Origin: an uncultured Sedimentitalea sp.
Lineage (GTDB): Bacteria; Pseudomonadota; Alphaproteobacteria; Rhodobacterales; Rhodobacteraceae
Length of the DNA: 61,903 nt
Direction: 5' to 3'
NCBI GenBank assembly: GCA_947504115.1
Contig: CANNGH010000007.1
Coordinates: forward strand, 1 to 61,903
How positions within the stretch are numbered: the first letter of the stretch is position 1; the number at the start of each line of letters is the position of its first letter. Shown piece by piece: positions 16,898 through 25,512 of the stretch. The notes below the pieces were generated by a model. That model made no database searches, was not told where the DNA came from, and saw only the letters and a list, made by a program, of their open reading frames with translations. A program made the translations under genes and the position numbers.

Positions 16898-18382
16898 TCA
16901 TCGGCCTGGCATGCCCGCTGGCGGCGCCTTGGCGGTCACTTTCCCGAGAGATTGGCCTTCACTCTGCGTCATCCCCTCTGCGGCCATCAGGTCCTGCCGG
17001 AGTTGCGCCCTTGCGCTCTCTCTCATTGCCGGGTCCGATATCCGCAGGAGATAGGAGGGATGAAGCGTGAGGAGCACGGGCCGTCCTTCCGGCCCCGTCT
17101 CGATCTTGCCACGCCGGGACAGGATGCGCGCACCGTTGCCCGTGAGGCTTTGGGCGGCCGTGGCGCCCATGGCAAGGATCAGCTTGGGCCGGACCTGCGC
17201 GATTTCCGCGTCAAGCCACCAGCGGCAGTGGTCGATCTCCGATGTTTCGGGCCGCTGATGGATGCGCCGCTTGCCGCGGGGAGTGAATTTGAAATGTTTT
17301 ACCGCGTTGGTGACATAGGCGGCGTCGCGGTTCAGCCCGACTTCGGCGGCGATCCTGTCGAACATCTGCCCGGCGGGGCCGATGAAGGGCCGGCCGCTCA
17401 GGTCCTCCATGTCGCCGGGCTGTTCACCAACCACCATCAGGTCGGCGTCACCAGGCCCCTCGCCCGGCACGGCCTGTGTCGCATGACAATGCAGCGGGCA
17501 GCGCGTGCAGGCGCGGATCGCTTTCGGAAGTTCTTCGGCCGGGCCGTCCCACGCAGATGCGTGCGACGCCAGTTGCGCCTGAACCTGCGCCATTCGGGCC
17601 GGCGGCAGGGTGGGTGCGGCTTCGGCCATGGCACGTGCACGTGCGGGGGCCTCGGCGATCATCCGGGGAATAAAGGCCGCCTCGGGCATGTTCTTCCAGT
17701 ATTTCCTGGGCATCTCCGTTTGCATCGCCTTCACCATCAGCCGCGCGGGGTTAAAGATGTTCTGGAAATAGGTGATCCACAGCGCCTCGCCCGCGTCCTC
17801 GGGCAAGTCGGGCTTGGTGTGGCCCTCCTGGAAAGACAACTCGCCCTGCTCGAAGATGGCCGACACATCGGGGGTGAGGATGCGCCAATCCATGTCGGAA
17901 AAGCGGCGCACGAAGAAATCCGCCGTCGGCTCTACCGTGTGATGGCTGGGCTCGAACCATGCCGCGAAGCTGCGCCTTGCTGCGTCGGCCGCGCCGATTT
18001 CGCGAAAGCGGACGAAAGCCTTCATCTTGTGCTGGCAGCGGCGCACGTTCTTTTCCATTTGGCGCAGGCGCGCCAGATCGCCGTCGCCCCGATCGGTCAT
18101 CAGACGCGGCGCGTCCTTCAGCCGCCATAAAAATGCGTAAAGCCGGGCAAAACGCTCCGGGTCGCTGTGCCAGACGGCGGTTTCGGCCATCGCGACAAAG
18201 CTGCGCGGCACCGAAACCGGCCCACCCGCAGGCGGCAGGCCGGCATCGCCGAAAAGGTCGGGGGCGGCCGCGTGGTCGCCCCAGATGATCTGCTCGGGCT
18301 GCACGCGTGCAGCCAGAAACGCGCGCGCCGTCTCGCGCCATGCCTTGGCGGTGCCGATGGAGGGCAAAGCGATCCGGTGCAT
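16898..18382 (-). CDS. udgX: UdgX-type uracil-DNA cross-linking protein with N-terminal DUF4130 domain
   Basis: The 494-residue protein joins a DUF4130-type domain (about 1-235) to a family-4-like uracil-DNA glycosylase domain (about 285-465). The UDG half has CTRCPLHC near 292, GEQPGD near 319, the insertion GKRRIHQRP near 370 and HPSYLLR near 441. The KRRIHxxP loop is the UdgX hallmark: its histidine (about 375) is known in mycobacterial UdgX to bond covalently to the deoxyribose after uracil removal. Start ATG at 18382 overlaps the TGA of the radical-SAM gene (TGATG), so the two are coupled; a TTG one codon earlier is possible. Confidence 0.9.
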   Translation of the reverse strand: MHRIALPSIGTAKAWRETARAFLAARVQPEQIIWGDHAAAPDLFGDAGLPPAGGPVSVPRSFVAMAETAVWHSDPERFARLYAFLWRLKDAPRLMTDRGDGDLARLRQMEKNVRRCQHKMKAFVRFREIGAADAARRSFAAWFEPSHHTVEPTADFFVRRFSDMDWRILTPDVSAIFEQGELSFQEGHTKPDLPEDAGEALWITYFQNIFNPARLMVKAMQTEMPRKYWKNMPEAAFIPRMIAEAPARARAMAEAAPTLPPARMAQVQAQLASHASAWDGPAEELPKAIRACTRCPLHCHATQAVPGEGPGDADLMVVGEQPGDMEDLSGRPFIGPAGQMFDRIAAEVGLNRDAAYVTNAVKHFKFTPRGKRRIHQRPETSEIDHCRWWLDAEIAQVRPKLILAMGATAAQSLTGNGARILSRRGKIETGPEGRPVLLTLHPSYLLRISDPAMRESARAQLRQDLMAAEGMTQSEGQSLGKVTAKAPPAGMPGR

Positions 18383-19617
18383 CAAAACAGTGTCAGTTGT
18401 TCGGGCGGCGGGGCGAACCGCGCGCGCAGATCGGCGCTGTCGGTCAGGCCGCCCGGCGTCCAGCCCCCGGCGGTGATGAAGGCCCGCGCCTTTTTCATCA
18501 GGGCGCCCATGCGGATGAGATCCTCATAGCGCAGCGCCCGGTGGCGGCGCGTGGTCAGGATCCGGTTCACCGTCTTGACCCCGAACCCCGGCACCCGCAG
18601 CAGCATTTCGCGGCTGGCGCGGTTCACATCCAGCGGAAAAACCGCCCGATGCGCCAGCGCCCAAGCCAGCTTGGGGTCGATCTCCAGATCAAGGTTGCCA
18701 TCGCGGGTAACGGATGTGATTTCATCCAGTTGGAAGTCATAAAAGCGCAGCAACCAATCCGCCTGATACAGCCGATGTTCGCGCTGCAAGGGCGGGCGGA
18801 TCAGCGGCAGCTTCGCGGAACTGTCGGGAATCGGCGAAAAGGCGGTGTAATAGACCCGCTTGAGCTTGTAACTGGAGTACAGCCGCGTCGATTGGCCCAG
18901 AACCGTCGCATCGCTCGATCCGTCCGCGCCGATGATCATCTGCGTGGATTGCCCCGCCGGAGCAAAGCGGGGCGGGCGTTTGCCGGTAAAGGATTTCTCC
19001 TTGGTCGCATCCTTGGCCATGCGGACATTGGCCATGGCGCGGCGGATCTGCTCGGGCTTTTTCTCGGGGGCGTATCGCTTGACGGCGGCATCCGTGGGCA
19101 GCTCGACATTGATCGACAGGCGATCGGCCAGACGGCCGGCTTCCTCGATCAGTTCGGGCGCCGCGTCGGGGATCGTCTTTAGGTGGATATAGCCGCGAAA
19201 GTTTTCTTCATGGCGCAGTTTGCGGGCGATCCGCACCATGTCGGACATCGTCGCATCGGGCGAACGGATCACGCCCGAGGACAAAAACAGCCCTTCGATG
19301 TAATTGCGCCGATAGAATTCAATGGTCAGCCGCACCACCTCATCGACGCTGAACCGCGCGCGCGGCACGTTGGATGACACCCGGTTGATGCAATAGCTGC
19401 AATCGTAGATGCAGAAATTCGTCATCAGGATCTTCAGCAGGCTGATGCAGCGCCCGTCCGGGGCATAGGCGTGGCAGATGCCGCTGCCTTCGTTGGATCC
19501 CAGCCCCTTGCCGTCGCGCGAGTGGCGCCTGGTCGATCCCGACGACGCGCATGAGGCATCGTATTTCGCCGCGTCGCTGAGAATCGCCAGTTTTTGATCG
19601 AGTGTTTGCCTTGCCAT
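18382..19617 (-). CDS. Radical SAM protein linked to UDG-type repair (TIGR03916-like)
   Basis: The 411-residue protein has the radical SAM cluster motif CIYDCSYC (Cys69, 73, 76) in a TIM-barrel region and a helix-hairpin-helix DNA-binding stretch near 335-385 (LRVPGFGVKTVNRIL...). This architecture is the family annotated as a putative DNA modification/repair radical SAM protein that accompanies UDG-domain proteins. The substrate is unknown; photolyase-like or base-repair chemistry is only speculation. A perfect LexA-type box lies 3-17 bp upstream of the ATG, and no Shine-Dalgarno is visible, so the transcript may be leaderless. Confidence 0.88.
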   Translation of the reverse strand: MARQTLDQKLAILSDAAKYDASCASSGSTRRHSRDGKGLGSNEGSGICHAYAPDGRCISLLKILMTNFCIYDCSYCINRVSSNVPRARFSVDEVVRLTIEFYRRNYIEGLFLSSGVIRSPDATMSDMVRIARKLRHEENFRGYIHLKTIPDAAPELIEEAGRLADRLSINVELPTDAAVKRYAPEKKPEQIRRAMANVRMAKDATKEKSFTGKRPPRFAPAGQSTQMIIGADGSSDATVLGQSTRLYSSYKLKRVYYTAFSPIPDSSAKLPLIRPPLQREHRLYQADWLLRFYDFQLDEITSVTRDGNLDLEIDPKLAWALAHRAVFPLDVNRASREMLLRVPGFGVKTVNRILTTRRHRALRYEDLIRMGALMKKARAFITAGGWTPGGLTDSADLRARFAPPPEQLTLF

Positions 19618-19619
19618 AT

Positions 19620-19634
19620 GTTCTGCATATGTTC
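19620..19634. promoter_or_regulatory. SOS (LexA) box GTTC-N7-GTTC
   Basis: GTTCTGCATATGTTC is an exact match to the alphaproteobacterial LexA site GTTC-N7-GTTC. It is part of a direct repeat (CATATGTTCTG twice). It ends 3 bp from the start codon of the radical-SAM gene. A possible -35 ATGACA (minus strand, 19647-19652) would place the -10 inside the box, so LexA would block RNA polymerase directly. Confidence 0.8.
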
Positions 19635-19790
19635 TCGCATCGGGCTTGTCATCATCAGACGGTCATACTTCGGTCAACTGCGCGTGATTTCGCCTGATTG
19701 GCAACCGTCCTGTGAAACCGATTTGCGCATCCGGCGCGCCTTGCCGATTATCCAGCGGCCGTGCAAATCCACGTTCGGCATCGTGGCCAA

Positions 19791-19806
19791 ACCTGATTCT
19801 TCAGGT
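19791..19806 (-). terminator. Weak hairpin at the end of the MFS operon
   Basis: ACCTGA and TCAGGT form a 6-bp stem with a 4-base loop that overlaps the stop codon of the MFS gene ending at 19801. On the minus strand it is followed by TTGG only, so it is at best a weak terminator. Confidence 0.3.
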
Positions 19807-21084
19807 CCCGACCTCGTCAAGGCCCTTCGTGGCGATGATCGAGGCCAGCGCCATCGCGGCAAAAATCATCAGCGTCACATGCGGACCGGCCAGCGAGGCC
19901 AGCGCGCCGAAAAGCCCCGACCCCAGCAAAAGCAGCCCGATCACCGTATTCGACACGGCAGTATAGGCGGCGCGGCTGTCTTTGGGCGCCATATCCACCA
20001 GATAGACCACCCGCCCTTGCCGCACCCCGTGATAGGCGATCATCAGCACGAACAGCACCAGGGGCAGCGCCCAGATCGTGCCGGACACTCCGATCAGATC
20101 CAGCGCCACCGCAAACACCAGCGCCACTGCCCCGGCCAGAGCGGAAAGCATCAGCACCCTGCGGCTGGAGCGGTCCGCCATCCGCCCCCAGACCCATGAG
20201 CTTAGCAAGGACGCGATGGAGGATGCCAGAACCAGCGCACCGAGGCGGTCGAAACCGCCCTGCCCCGCCTGCGCACCCAATAGCACGATGTAGGGCGGCG
20301 CCAGTGCCGTTGACGTCAAAAGCCCCCGCGCCCAGATGAACCGGCGCAATTGCGGATCGCGGCGCAGGATGGACAATTGACTGAAGGCCGGTGTTCCCCC
20401 CTTCCCCGGTGCGGCCTCTTCCCACAATGTGGAGAACAGCAGGCCCGCGCCCAGCCACAGCAGGGCCGCCAGGGCGATTGCCACCAGAACCAGCGTCGCC
20501 CGGTCCACCAGCCCGGACATCAGGACGAGCGCGAAGATCACGACCGCCCCCGCACCCAGGGACGTGGCAGTGCCGGTCGCCGCACCGCGCCGCGACTGGC
20601 CGACCGTCTTGCCCAGCACATCGCTGTAGCTGACCGAACAGATGGAGCGCGACACGGCCAGCACCGCCAGCAGCGCGCAGATCGTGGCACCCGCCGCCGC
20701 GCCCGTCAGCGTCAGGGCGGCCAGCACGATCCCGGCGGCGGCCGCCCCCTGTCCGATGCTGCCCGCGACCCATGCCCATTTGCGCCGGTCCATCGCCTGC
20801 ACATGCGAGGCTGTGAACAATTGCGGCAGCAACGCCCCCGCCTCGCGGATCGGCACCAGCAGACCGACGAAAAAGGCCGACGCCCCCAGGTGGTCCAGCA
20901 ACCATGACAGAACCAGTTTCGGGTCGATCAGCCCGTCGGCGATCTTGCTCATCGACAGGGAACCGGCATGGCGCAGGAAATTTCCCGGCTCGCGTTCCAC
21001 CTGTGCGTCCGACAGACCGCCTGCGCCGTCGGTGCTGTCCACCAAGGCCTCGAACAGTGTCTCTTCTAATTGCGAAGTGGTCAT
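19801..21084 (-). CDS. MFS transporter, unknown substrate
   Basis: The 427-residue integral membrane protein has about twelve predicted spans after a 40-residue acidic cytoplasmic N-terminus (TTSQLEETLFEALVDSTDG...). The loop after span 8 (WGRMADRSSRRVLMLSAL) is the MFS signature in its second-half form. The family transports small molecules by proton coupling; the substrate cannot be told from sequence. It starts 12 bp after the DHA2-type transporter gene and is probably cotranscribed. The extended N-terminus is unusual for a simple drug exporter. Confidence 0.8.
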   Translation of the reverse strand: MTTSQLEETLFEALVDSTDGAGGLSDAQVEREPGNFLRHAGSLSMSKIADGLIDPKLVLSWLLDHLGASAFFVGLLVPIREAGALLPQLFTASHVQAMDRRKWAWVAGSIGQGAAAAGIVLAALTLTGAAAGATICALLAVLAVSRSICSVSYSDVLGKTVGQSRRGAATGTATSLGAGAVVIFALVLMSGLVDRATLVLVAIALAALLWLGAGLLFSTLWEEAAPGKGGTPAFSQLSILRRDPQLRRFIWARGLLTSTALAPPYIVLLGAQAGQGGFDRLGALVLASSIASLLSSWVWGRMADRSSRRVLMLSALAGAVALVFAVALDLIGVSGTIWALPLVLFVLMIAYHGVRQGRVVYLVDMAPKDSRAAYTAVSNTVIGLLLLGSGLFGALASLAGPHVTLMIFAAMALASIIATKGLDEVGT

Positions 21085-21096
21085 GGGGCTGTCCTA

Positions 21097-22587
21097 TCAA
21101 GCTGTGTCGGCATCCGGTGCGGGCTGTTGCCTTCTGTCCCTCAGATCTTTCAGCGCTACAAGCAGCGCCAGCACAACCACGAAGGCAATCAAGCTCAACC
21201 CGGCGATCATCGCCGTCCCCCAGGACGAGACCGCCAGCGTGGCAAACACCGCCGCCGTGATCATCGCAATGCCGACAGCCGTGCCGATCCTTTGGCCGGT
21301 CTGCATGATCGCCCCCGAACTCCCCGCGTAATCCAGCGGCACTTCGGCCAGCGTCAGGGTCTGGTTCGGGCTGATGACCGTGCCCTGCGCCACCCCGATG
21401 AATGAAAGCGATCCCATCAGCCACCAGATGCCGATATGGCCCGCCTCGAACAATATGACGACGAGGATGCTCAGGCCCAGACCGAAAAGCGCCAGGAGCA
21501 GACCGCCGATAACCAGCTTTCGGCCCAGTCGCGCGACCCGCTTGCCGGCCCAGTGGGCGGCATAGGCTGACAGCAGGGCAGCCGGAATGCCGAAGGCGGC
21601 AGATTGCAGGGCCGTCTTGCCATCGCCTTCCTGTACATAAAGCGCGACCAGAACCCAAACGCTGGTCACGCCCATGAAGTAAAGCGCCATGATGCTGATG
21701 CCGTTGGTGTAGCTGCGTGTCGAGAAGATCTTGAGATCGACCATCGGGCTGAGACCCAGCCTTGTATAACGCCGTTCCCATGCGATCCAGAGCCCGACCA
21801 GCAACAGGCCAAACGGCAGCAGCAGCCAGATTGCCGCCCCGCCACCGCTCTCCACAAAAGGAAAGAGGATGGCAAGAACCGCCAGCCCCAAGAGAAGCGC
21901 GCCCACCGGATCGAGCGAGCGCAGACCGCTGCCCGTTCGCGGCAATCGCACGATCAAGGGACGCGGGAACCACAAGAGCCCAAGCACGATGGCAAGCACG
22001 CCAATCGGTACGTTGACCAGAAAAGTCAGGCGCCAGCCGATGTCGGTCCCGCCCAGTTCGATCAGGAGACCACCCAGAACCGGGCCGATGGCGACCGAAA
22101 GACCGACCGTCGTGCCGAAATACCCAAAGGCCCGCCCGCGCGCGTCACCTCGGAAATAGTGCTGGATCATCCCCAGCCCCTGCGGGTTCAGAAGGCCCGA
22201 TCCGATCCCCTGCACGAAGCGGGCGGCGTTCAGCCAATCCGCGTTGGGGGCCATTCCCGCCGTGACCGACGCGATGGTAAAGATGGCAACGCCGATCAGG
22301 AACAACCCGCCCCGTCCCATGATGTCGCCGGCCCGGCCCGCCGCCACCAGGATCACACCGAAGGTCAGCGCGTAACCCGAAAGAACCCATTGCAGGTCTG
22401 CTTCCGACGCATCGAGGCCGACCCTGATCGAGGGCAGCGCGACGTTCACGATGCTGACGCTGACGAGCGTCATGAAAATCGTGACCAGCAACACGGCGAG
22501 AATGCGCCATCTCACCGGATCCATCGTCGGATCGGTGTCAAACCCTGCCGATGTGTTTGCATCAGTCTTCGACGAAACCAAACTCAT
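21097..22587 (-). CDS. MFS drug-efflux transporter, DHA2 (EmrB/QacA-like)
   Basis: The 496-residue protein has the 14-span layout of DHA2 exporters. The conserved first-span VSIVNVALPSI and the loop GRAGDIMGRGGLFLIG after span 2, as well as the span-5 GxxxGPxxGG motif (AIGPVLGGLL), are clear. Such proteins pump cationic dyes, antiseptics and antibiotics out of the inner membrane. No membrane-fusion partner (EmrA-like) is nearby, so it may act alone. A possible promoter (TTGCTC-17-TGTATC) is upstream; no dedicated TetR/MarR regulator gene adjoins. Confidence 0.85.
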   Translation of the reverse strand: MSLVSSKTDANTSAGFDTDPTMDPVRWRILAVLLVTIFMTLVSVSIVNVALPSIRVGLDASEADLQWVLSGYALTFGVILVAAGRAGDIMGRGGLFLIGVAIFTIASVTAGMAPNADWLNAARFVQGIGSGLLNPQGLGMIQHYFRGDARGRAFGYFGTTVGLSVAIGPVLGGLLIELGGTDIGWRLTFLVNVPIGVLAIVLGLLWFPRPLIVRLPRTGSGLRSLDPVGALLLGLAVLAILFPFVESGGGAAIWLLLPFGLLLVGLWIAWERRYTRLGLSPMVDLKIFSTRSYTNGISIMALYFMGVTSVWVLVALYVQEGDGKTALQSAAFGIPAALLSAYAAHWAGKRVARLGRKLVIGGLLLALFGLGLSILVVILFEAGHIGIWWLMGSLSFIGVAQGTVISPNQTLTLAEVPLDYAGSSGAIMQTGQRIGTAVGIAMITAAVFATLAVSSWGTAMIAGLSLIAFVVVLALLVALKDLRDRRQQPAPDADTA

Positions 22588-22992
22588 GACCTTCCGTGTG
22601 CGGAATCAATGGACCCCTTTAGCCTGTGTACTGCTCGGATACAAACCAAGCCGAACGTTGGAGCAACGGTCACGGGAAGCACCGCCTAAGCGCCGGCATT
22701 CGACGTCGCAAGAGCTCTATGTTGTTATAATATATCGGAGAAACCCGGAAACTCCGGCGCGCGCTTTGGGGCGACGATGCTCGTTCCAACCTCCCGACTC
22801 CCGCCGAGACCTTCCCGGCAATCGTGACCCCGCGCTGATCACCGATATTGGCTGGAAACGCAAAGAACCTGCGACTGTTTGCGGGAGCGATTGACGAAAG
22901 GACGTGCCCGCAGCTGCCGGCGGTCATTCAATCAGGAACCAGTTCAGCGTTTCGCCCGGAGACGCCAGCATTCCGTTTTCCGTTCGGGAAGC
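22588..22992. other. 405-bp gap between the MFS operon and the GH9 gene
   Basis: No gene can be supported here. It contains an AT-rich island at 22718-22737 with an exact TATAAT, unusual in this GC-rich DNA, but no matching -35 on either strand. The leader of the MFS operon occupies the low-coordinate end. An 85-codon open frame on the minus strand (22670-22927) has no ribosome binding site and resembles nothing I recognise. Confidence 0.6.
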
Positions 22993-25404
22993 TCAAAAAA
23001 CGAGAGCATCCGATTGGATCAAGGCCGCAAGAGCGCCCGAGAAGCCGGCGTTGTAGTCGATGGCCACCTCGTTCGTGACGTAATCCGTCCGATCGTCCTG
23101 GTGGTTGCCGTTCTCGTCGGGACCGCCGACCAGGGCTCCGTAAAGAATGTGCTGGTTCGGGTCGGAATCGCCCACATGCGTCGTGCCGGAGGCTGCGCGG
23201 TGATGCGGGTTGAGCGCAAAGTCATCGCCGAAGCCCACGACGTAGCTGAACGCGTCGGGATTGTCTCCAAGCATGTAATCGATCTGGTTCGACGCGAAAT
23301 CGCGAAGCTCGGCGGCGCGGGCATGGTTTCCTTGCCCATCAAGAAGCGTCGCGTAGTCGAGCGCCACAAAGGCGGTGTTCGCCGCATACCGGTTCGACCC
23401 CCAGCTATCGAGCCAGCCGAGGCCCTCGTTGGTCGCGGTGCCCGGCGTCCGCGCCACGACGTTCTCCCAGTGGTTCATGTGCGCTTCTAGGTCATCGAAA
23501 TAGCGCTGGTCGTCGGTCAGTCGCGCAAGGCGCGCTGCCGTTCCCATCGCCTTGTCGTCCCAGGTCAGCGCCCAGTAAATCCCGTTCTCGGGATAGGCGG
23601 CTTCGGCCTTTTCGAGATAGGCGGTATCGCCGGTCGCCTCGTAGAGCCATGTCGCGCTCCATGCCAACTCGTCCTCGTATCCCGTCCAGGAATGATAGAA
23701 CTCGTCCGCCTCGGGAAGCGCATCGCTGTAGACACCCTGATAGGTCTCGGAGAACGCGAAAAGCTTCTCCGCCTGGGCCAAAAGCTCGTCCGCCCGGTCC
23801 GTACGACCGGCATCGCGCAGCACCATGGAACTGGCGGCCATCGCCGCGGCTGTCTCCGCCGTCACCTCGGTGCCGGGATTCTCGGCGGTCACCGCGAAAG
23901 CCGGTCGCTCCATCGTCATGTTCTCGGGCGCGCCCCAGTAAGCGTGATCGAGATGCCCGTCACCGACCTGTGCGTAAAACACATCGTCGGACAGGTCCGC
24001 CGTGCCCTTGTCGTCGTAGCAGCGCAGGAAATAGTCGGTAACCCAGTCGAGGTGAGAAACGACGTCGTCATAGGCATCGGCCGCCTCGTAGCCGGCTTTG
24101 TACTCCCTGGCGCCCCAGGCCAGCGTGGTGGCCGTATAGGCCATCGGCAGGCCGAACTTCATGTGATCGCCGGCATCATACCAGCCACCGGAGAGGTCGC
24201 GTCCGACATCCGCGCCGTCCTCAAGCGCGCTGTCTCCGCGCCAGGAGATCGGATGATCGTCGGGCAAGTCTCCAGAATACTGTGCGTAGTAGAACTCCAT
24301 CGAAAGATCGAGCGCCTCGCTGTAATCCGCCCGGTCGAACGGGCTGTCGGGCGCATCGGATGATCCATCGCCAGTGTCTCCGGGCGCCGCCGCAGCGTCA
24401 CGCACCACGACCACCCCTTCCGGCGGAACGCCGCGGCCGGTAAAGCCGACATCGACACTGCCGCCCGCGGCCAGCACGGCAGCGTAATCCGCCCCGGTCA
24501 GCGCCACGCGGCCATCGCCCAGATCGGTCGAGGTCATGCCCCAGGAGCCGCTGAGCGAGAGACCCTCCGCCTCCAGCACGAGAACCCACCCCTCGACCGG
24601 CGCGCGCCCGCCGTTATGGACCGTAAGGCGCATGTTGTAGCCGCCATTCCAGGTCTCGGCGACCTGCCATGTGGCACTGATGGCCTCCGCGGTGACCGGT
24701 CCAGATTCTTCCGCACCGGTTTCTTCCCCCTCCGGCTGCTCCCCGACGCCCGGCTCCGGCGGCATAGCCGGTGTCGGCTCTTCCGCCGGGGTGTCGTAGA
24801 TCACCGAGAGATCGGCCGGCGGTGTTCCGATGCCGGTAAAACCGATGTCGACGCTGCCATTTGCAGCCAGGATCGCACCGTAATCGGCGCCGGTCAGGGC
24901 GAAGCGACCATCGCCCAGAGAATTCCATGTCACGCCCCAGGAATTGCTCAGCGAAAGCCCCTGCGCCTCGATGACCAAGGTCCAGTTTTCGGCAGGCTCA
25001 TCGCCGTCATTCATCACCGTAAGATGAATGTTGTAGCCCCCATTCCAGGTGGCGCCGAGCTGCCATTCGGCGCGCAGCAATCCGGACGTTCCGGTGCTGG
25101 CGATCGCGGATTCTTCGACAAGCGTCGCGCCATCCGCCGCCGCCCCGGCAGACGGAACGTGGCCGGCACGTGCTTGCGACGCCCTGTCATCATTGCCGGC
25201 AGACAGCGTCCGTGACTCCGGAAGCGGCACACTCGCCTCCGCCGGCTGCTCACCTACATCAACCTCGTCCGCGCTGGTCAGCTTGAAGCCGGTATTGTAG
25301 GCGTTCCCTGAATCCATCTCGACGTCGTCGTTCACGACGGTCAGGTCGCCGGGGAGGCTGCGGAATTTTGATGATGCGAAGGGGGAAATTCTGGTGTTCG
25401 GCAC
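22993..25404 (-). CDS. GH9 family endoglucanase with two CBM2-like domains
   Basis: The 803-residue protein has a low-complexity N-terminus (1-105), two homologous CBM2-like cellulose-binding domains (about 106-204 and 239-337; both end GADYxAxLAAxGSVDxGFTG), acidic linkers, and a GH9 catalytic domain (about 357-803). Catalytic Asp410 and Asp413 lie in GGWYDAGDHMKFGLPM, and the acid Glu779 in DRTDYVTNEVAIDYNAGF. The expected reaction is hydrolysis of beta-1,4-glucan. No Sec or Tat signal peptide is visible at the GTG start, which is odd for a cellulase; export by another route or a misplaced start are both possible. It follows the glycan operon by 108 bp. Confidence 0.88.
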   Translation of the reverse strand: MPNTRISPFASSKFRSLPGDLTVVNDDVEMDSGNAYNTGFKLTSADEVDVGEQPAEASVPLPESRTLSAGNDDRASQARAGHVPSAGAAADGATLVEESAIASTGTSGLLRAEWQLGATWNGGYNIHLTVMNDGDEPAENWTLVIEAQGLSLSNSWGVTWNSLGDGRFALTGADYGAILAANGSVDIGFTGIGTPPADLSVIYDTPAEEPTPAMPPEPGVGEQPEGEETGAEESGPVTAEAISATWQVAETWNGGYNMRLTVHNGGRAPVEGWVLVLEAEGLSLSGSWGMTSTDLGDGRVALTGADYAAVLAAGGSVDVGFTGRGVPPEGVVVVRDAAAAPGDTGDGSSDAPDSPFDRADYSEALDLSMEFYYAQYSGDLPDDHPISWRGDSALEDGADVGRDLSGGWYDAGDHMKFGLPMAYTATTLAWGAREYKAGYEAADAYDDVVSHLDWVTDYFLRCYDDKGTADLSDDVFYAQVGDGHLDHAYWGAPENMTMERPAFAVTAENPGTEVTAETAAAMAASSMVLRDAGRTDRADELLAQAEKLFAFSETYQGVYSDALPEADEFYHSWTGYEDELAWSATWLYEATGDTAYLEKAEAAYPENGIYWALTWDDKAMGTAARLARLTDDQRYFDDLEAHMNHWENVVARTPGTATNEGLGWLDSWGSNRYAANTAFVALDYATLLDGQGNHARAAELRDFASNQIDYMLGDNPDAFSYVVGFGDDFALNPHHRAASGTTHVGDSDPNQHILYGALVGGPDENGNHQDDRTDYVTNEVAIDYNAGFSGALAALIQSDALVF

Positions 25405-25512
25405 GATGGTTCAGCCCGCTGTCTAGGTGATTCTCTACCAAGGGTAGATTTGACCCTAAGGCGCATCAACCTCAAAGTGCAAGCGAGGTAAAGGCGAGCG
25501 GCTTGCCTGACG

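Noticed and set aside
19817-21973. A 718-codon minus-strand frame crossing both MFS genes
   Set aside because: It is an alternative reading frame of the two transporters, with GGRR-type composition and no membrane pattern, while both real frames show clean membrane spans and motifs.
22670-22927. 85-codon frame as a small gene or transposase remnant
   Set aside because: It has no ribosome binding site and no recognisable motif, and the translation is Arg/Ser-rich as in non-coding GC-rich DNA.
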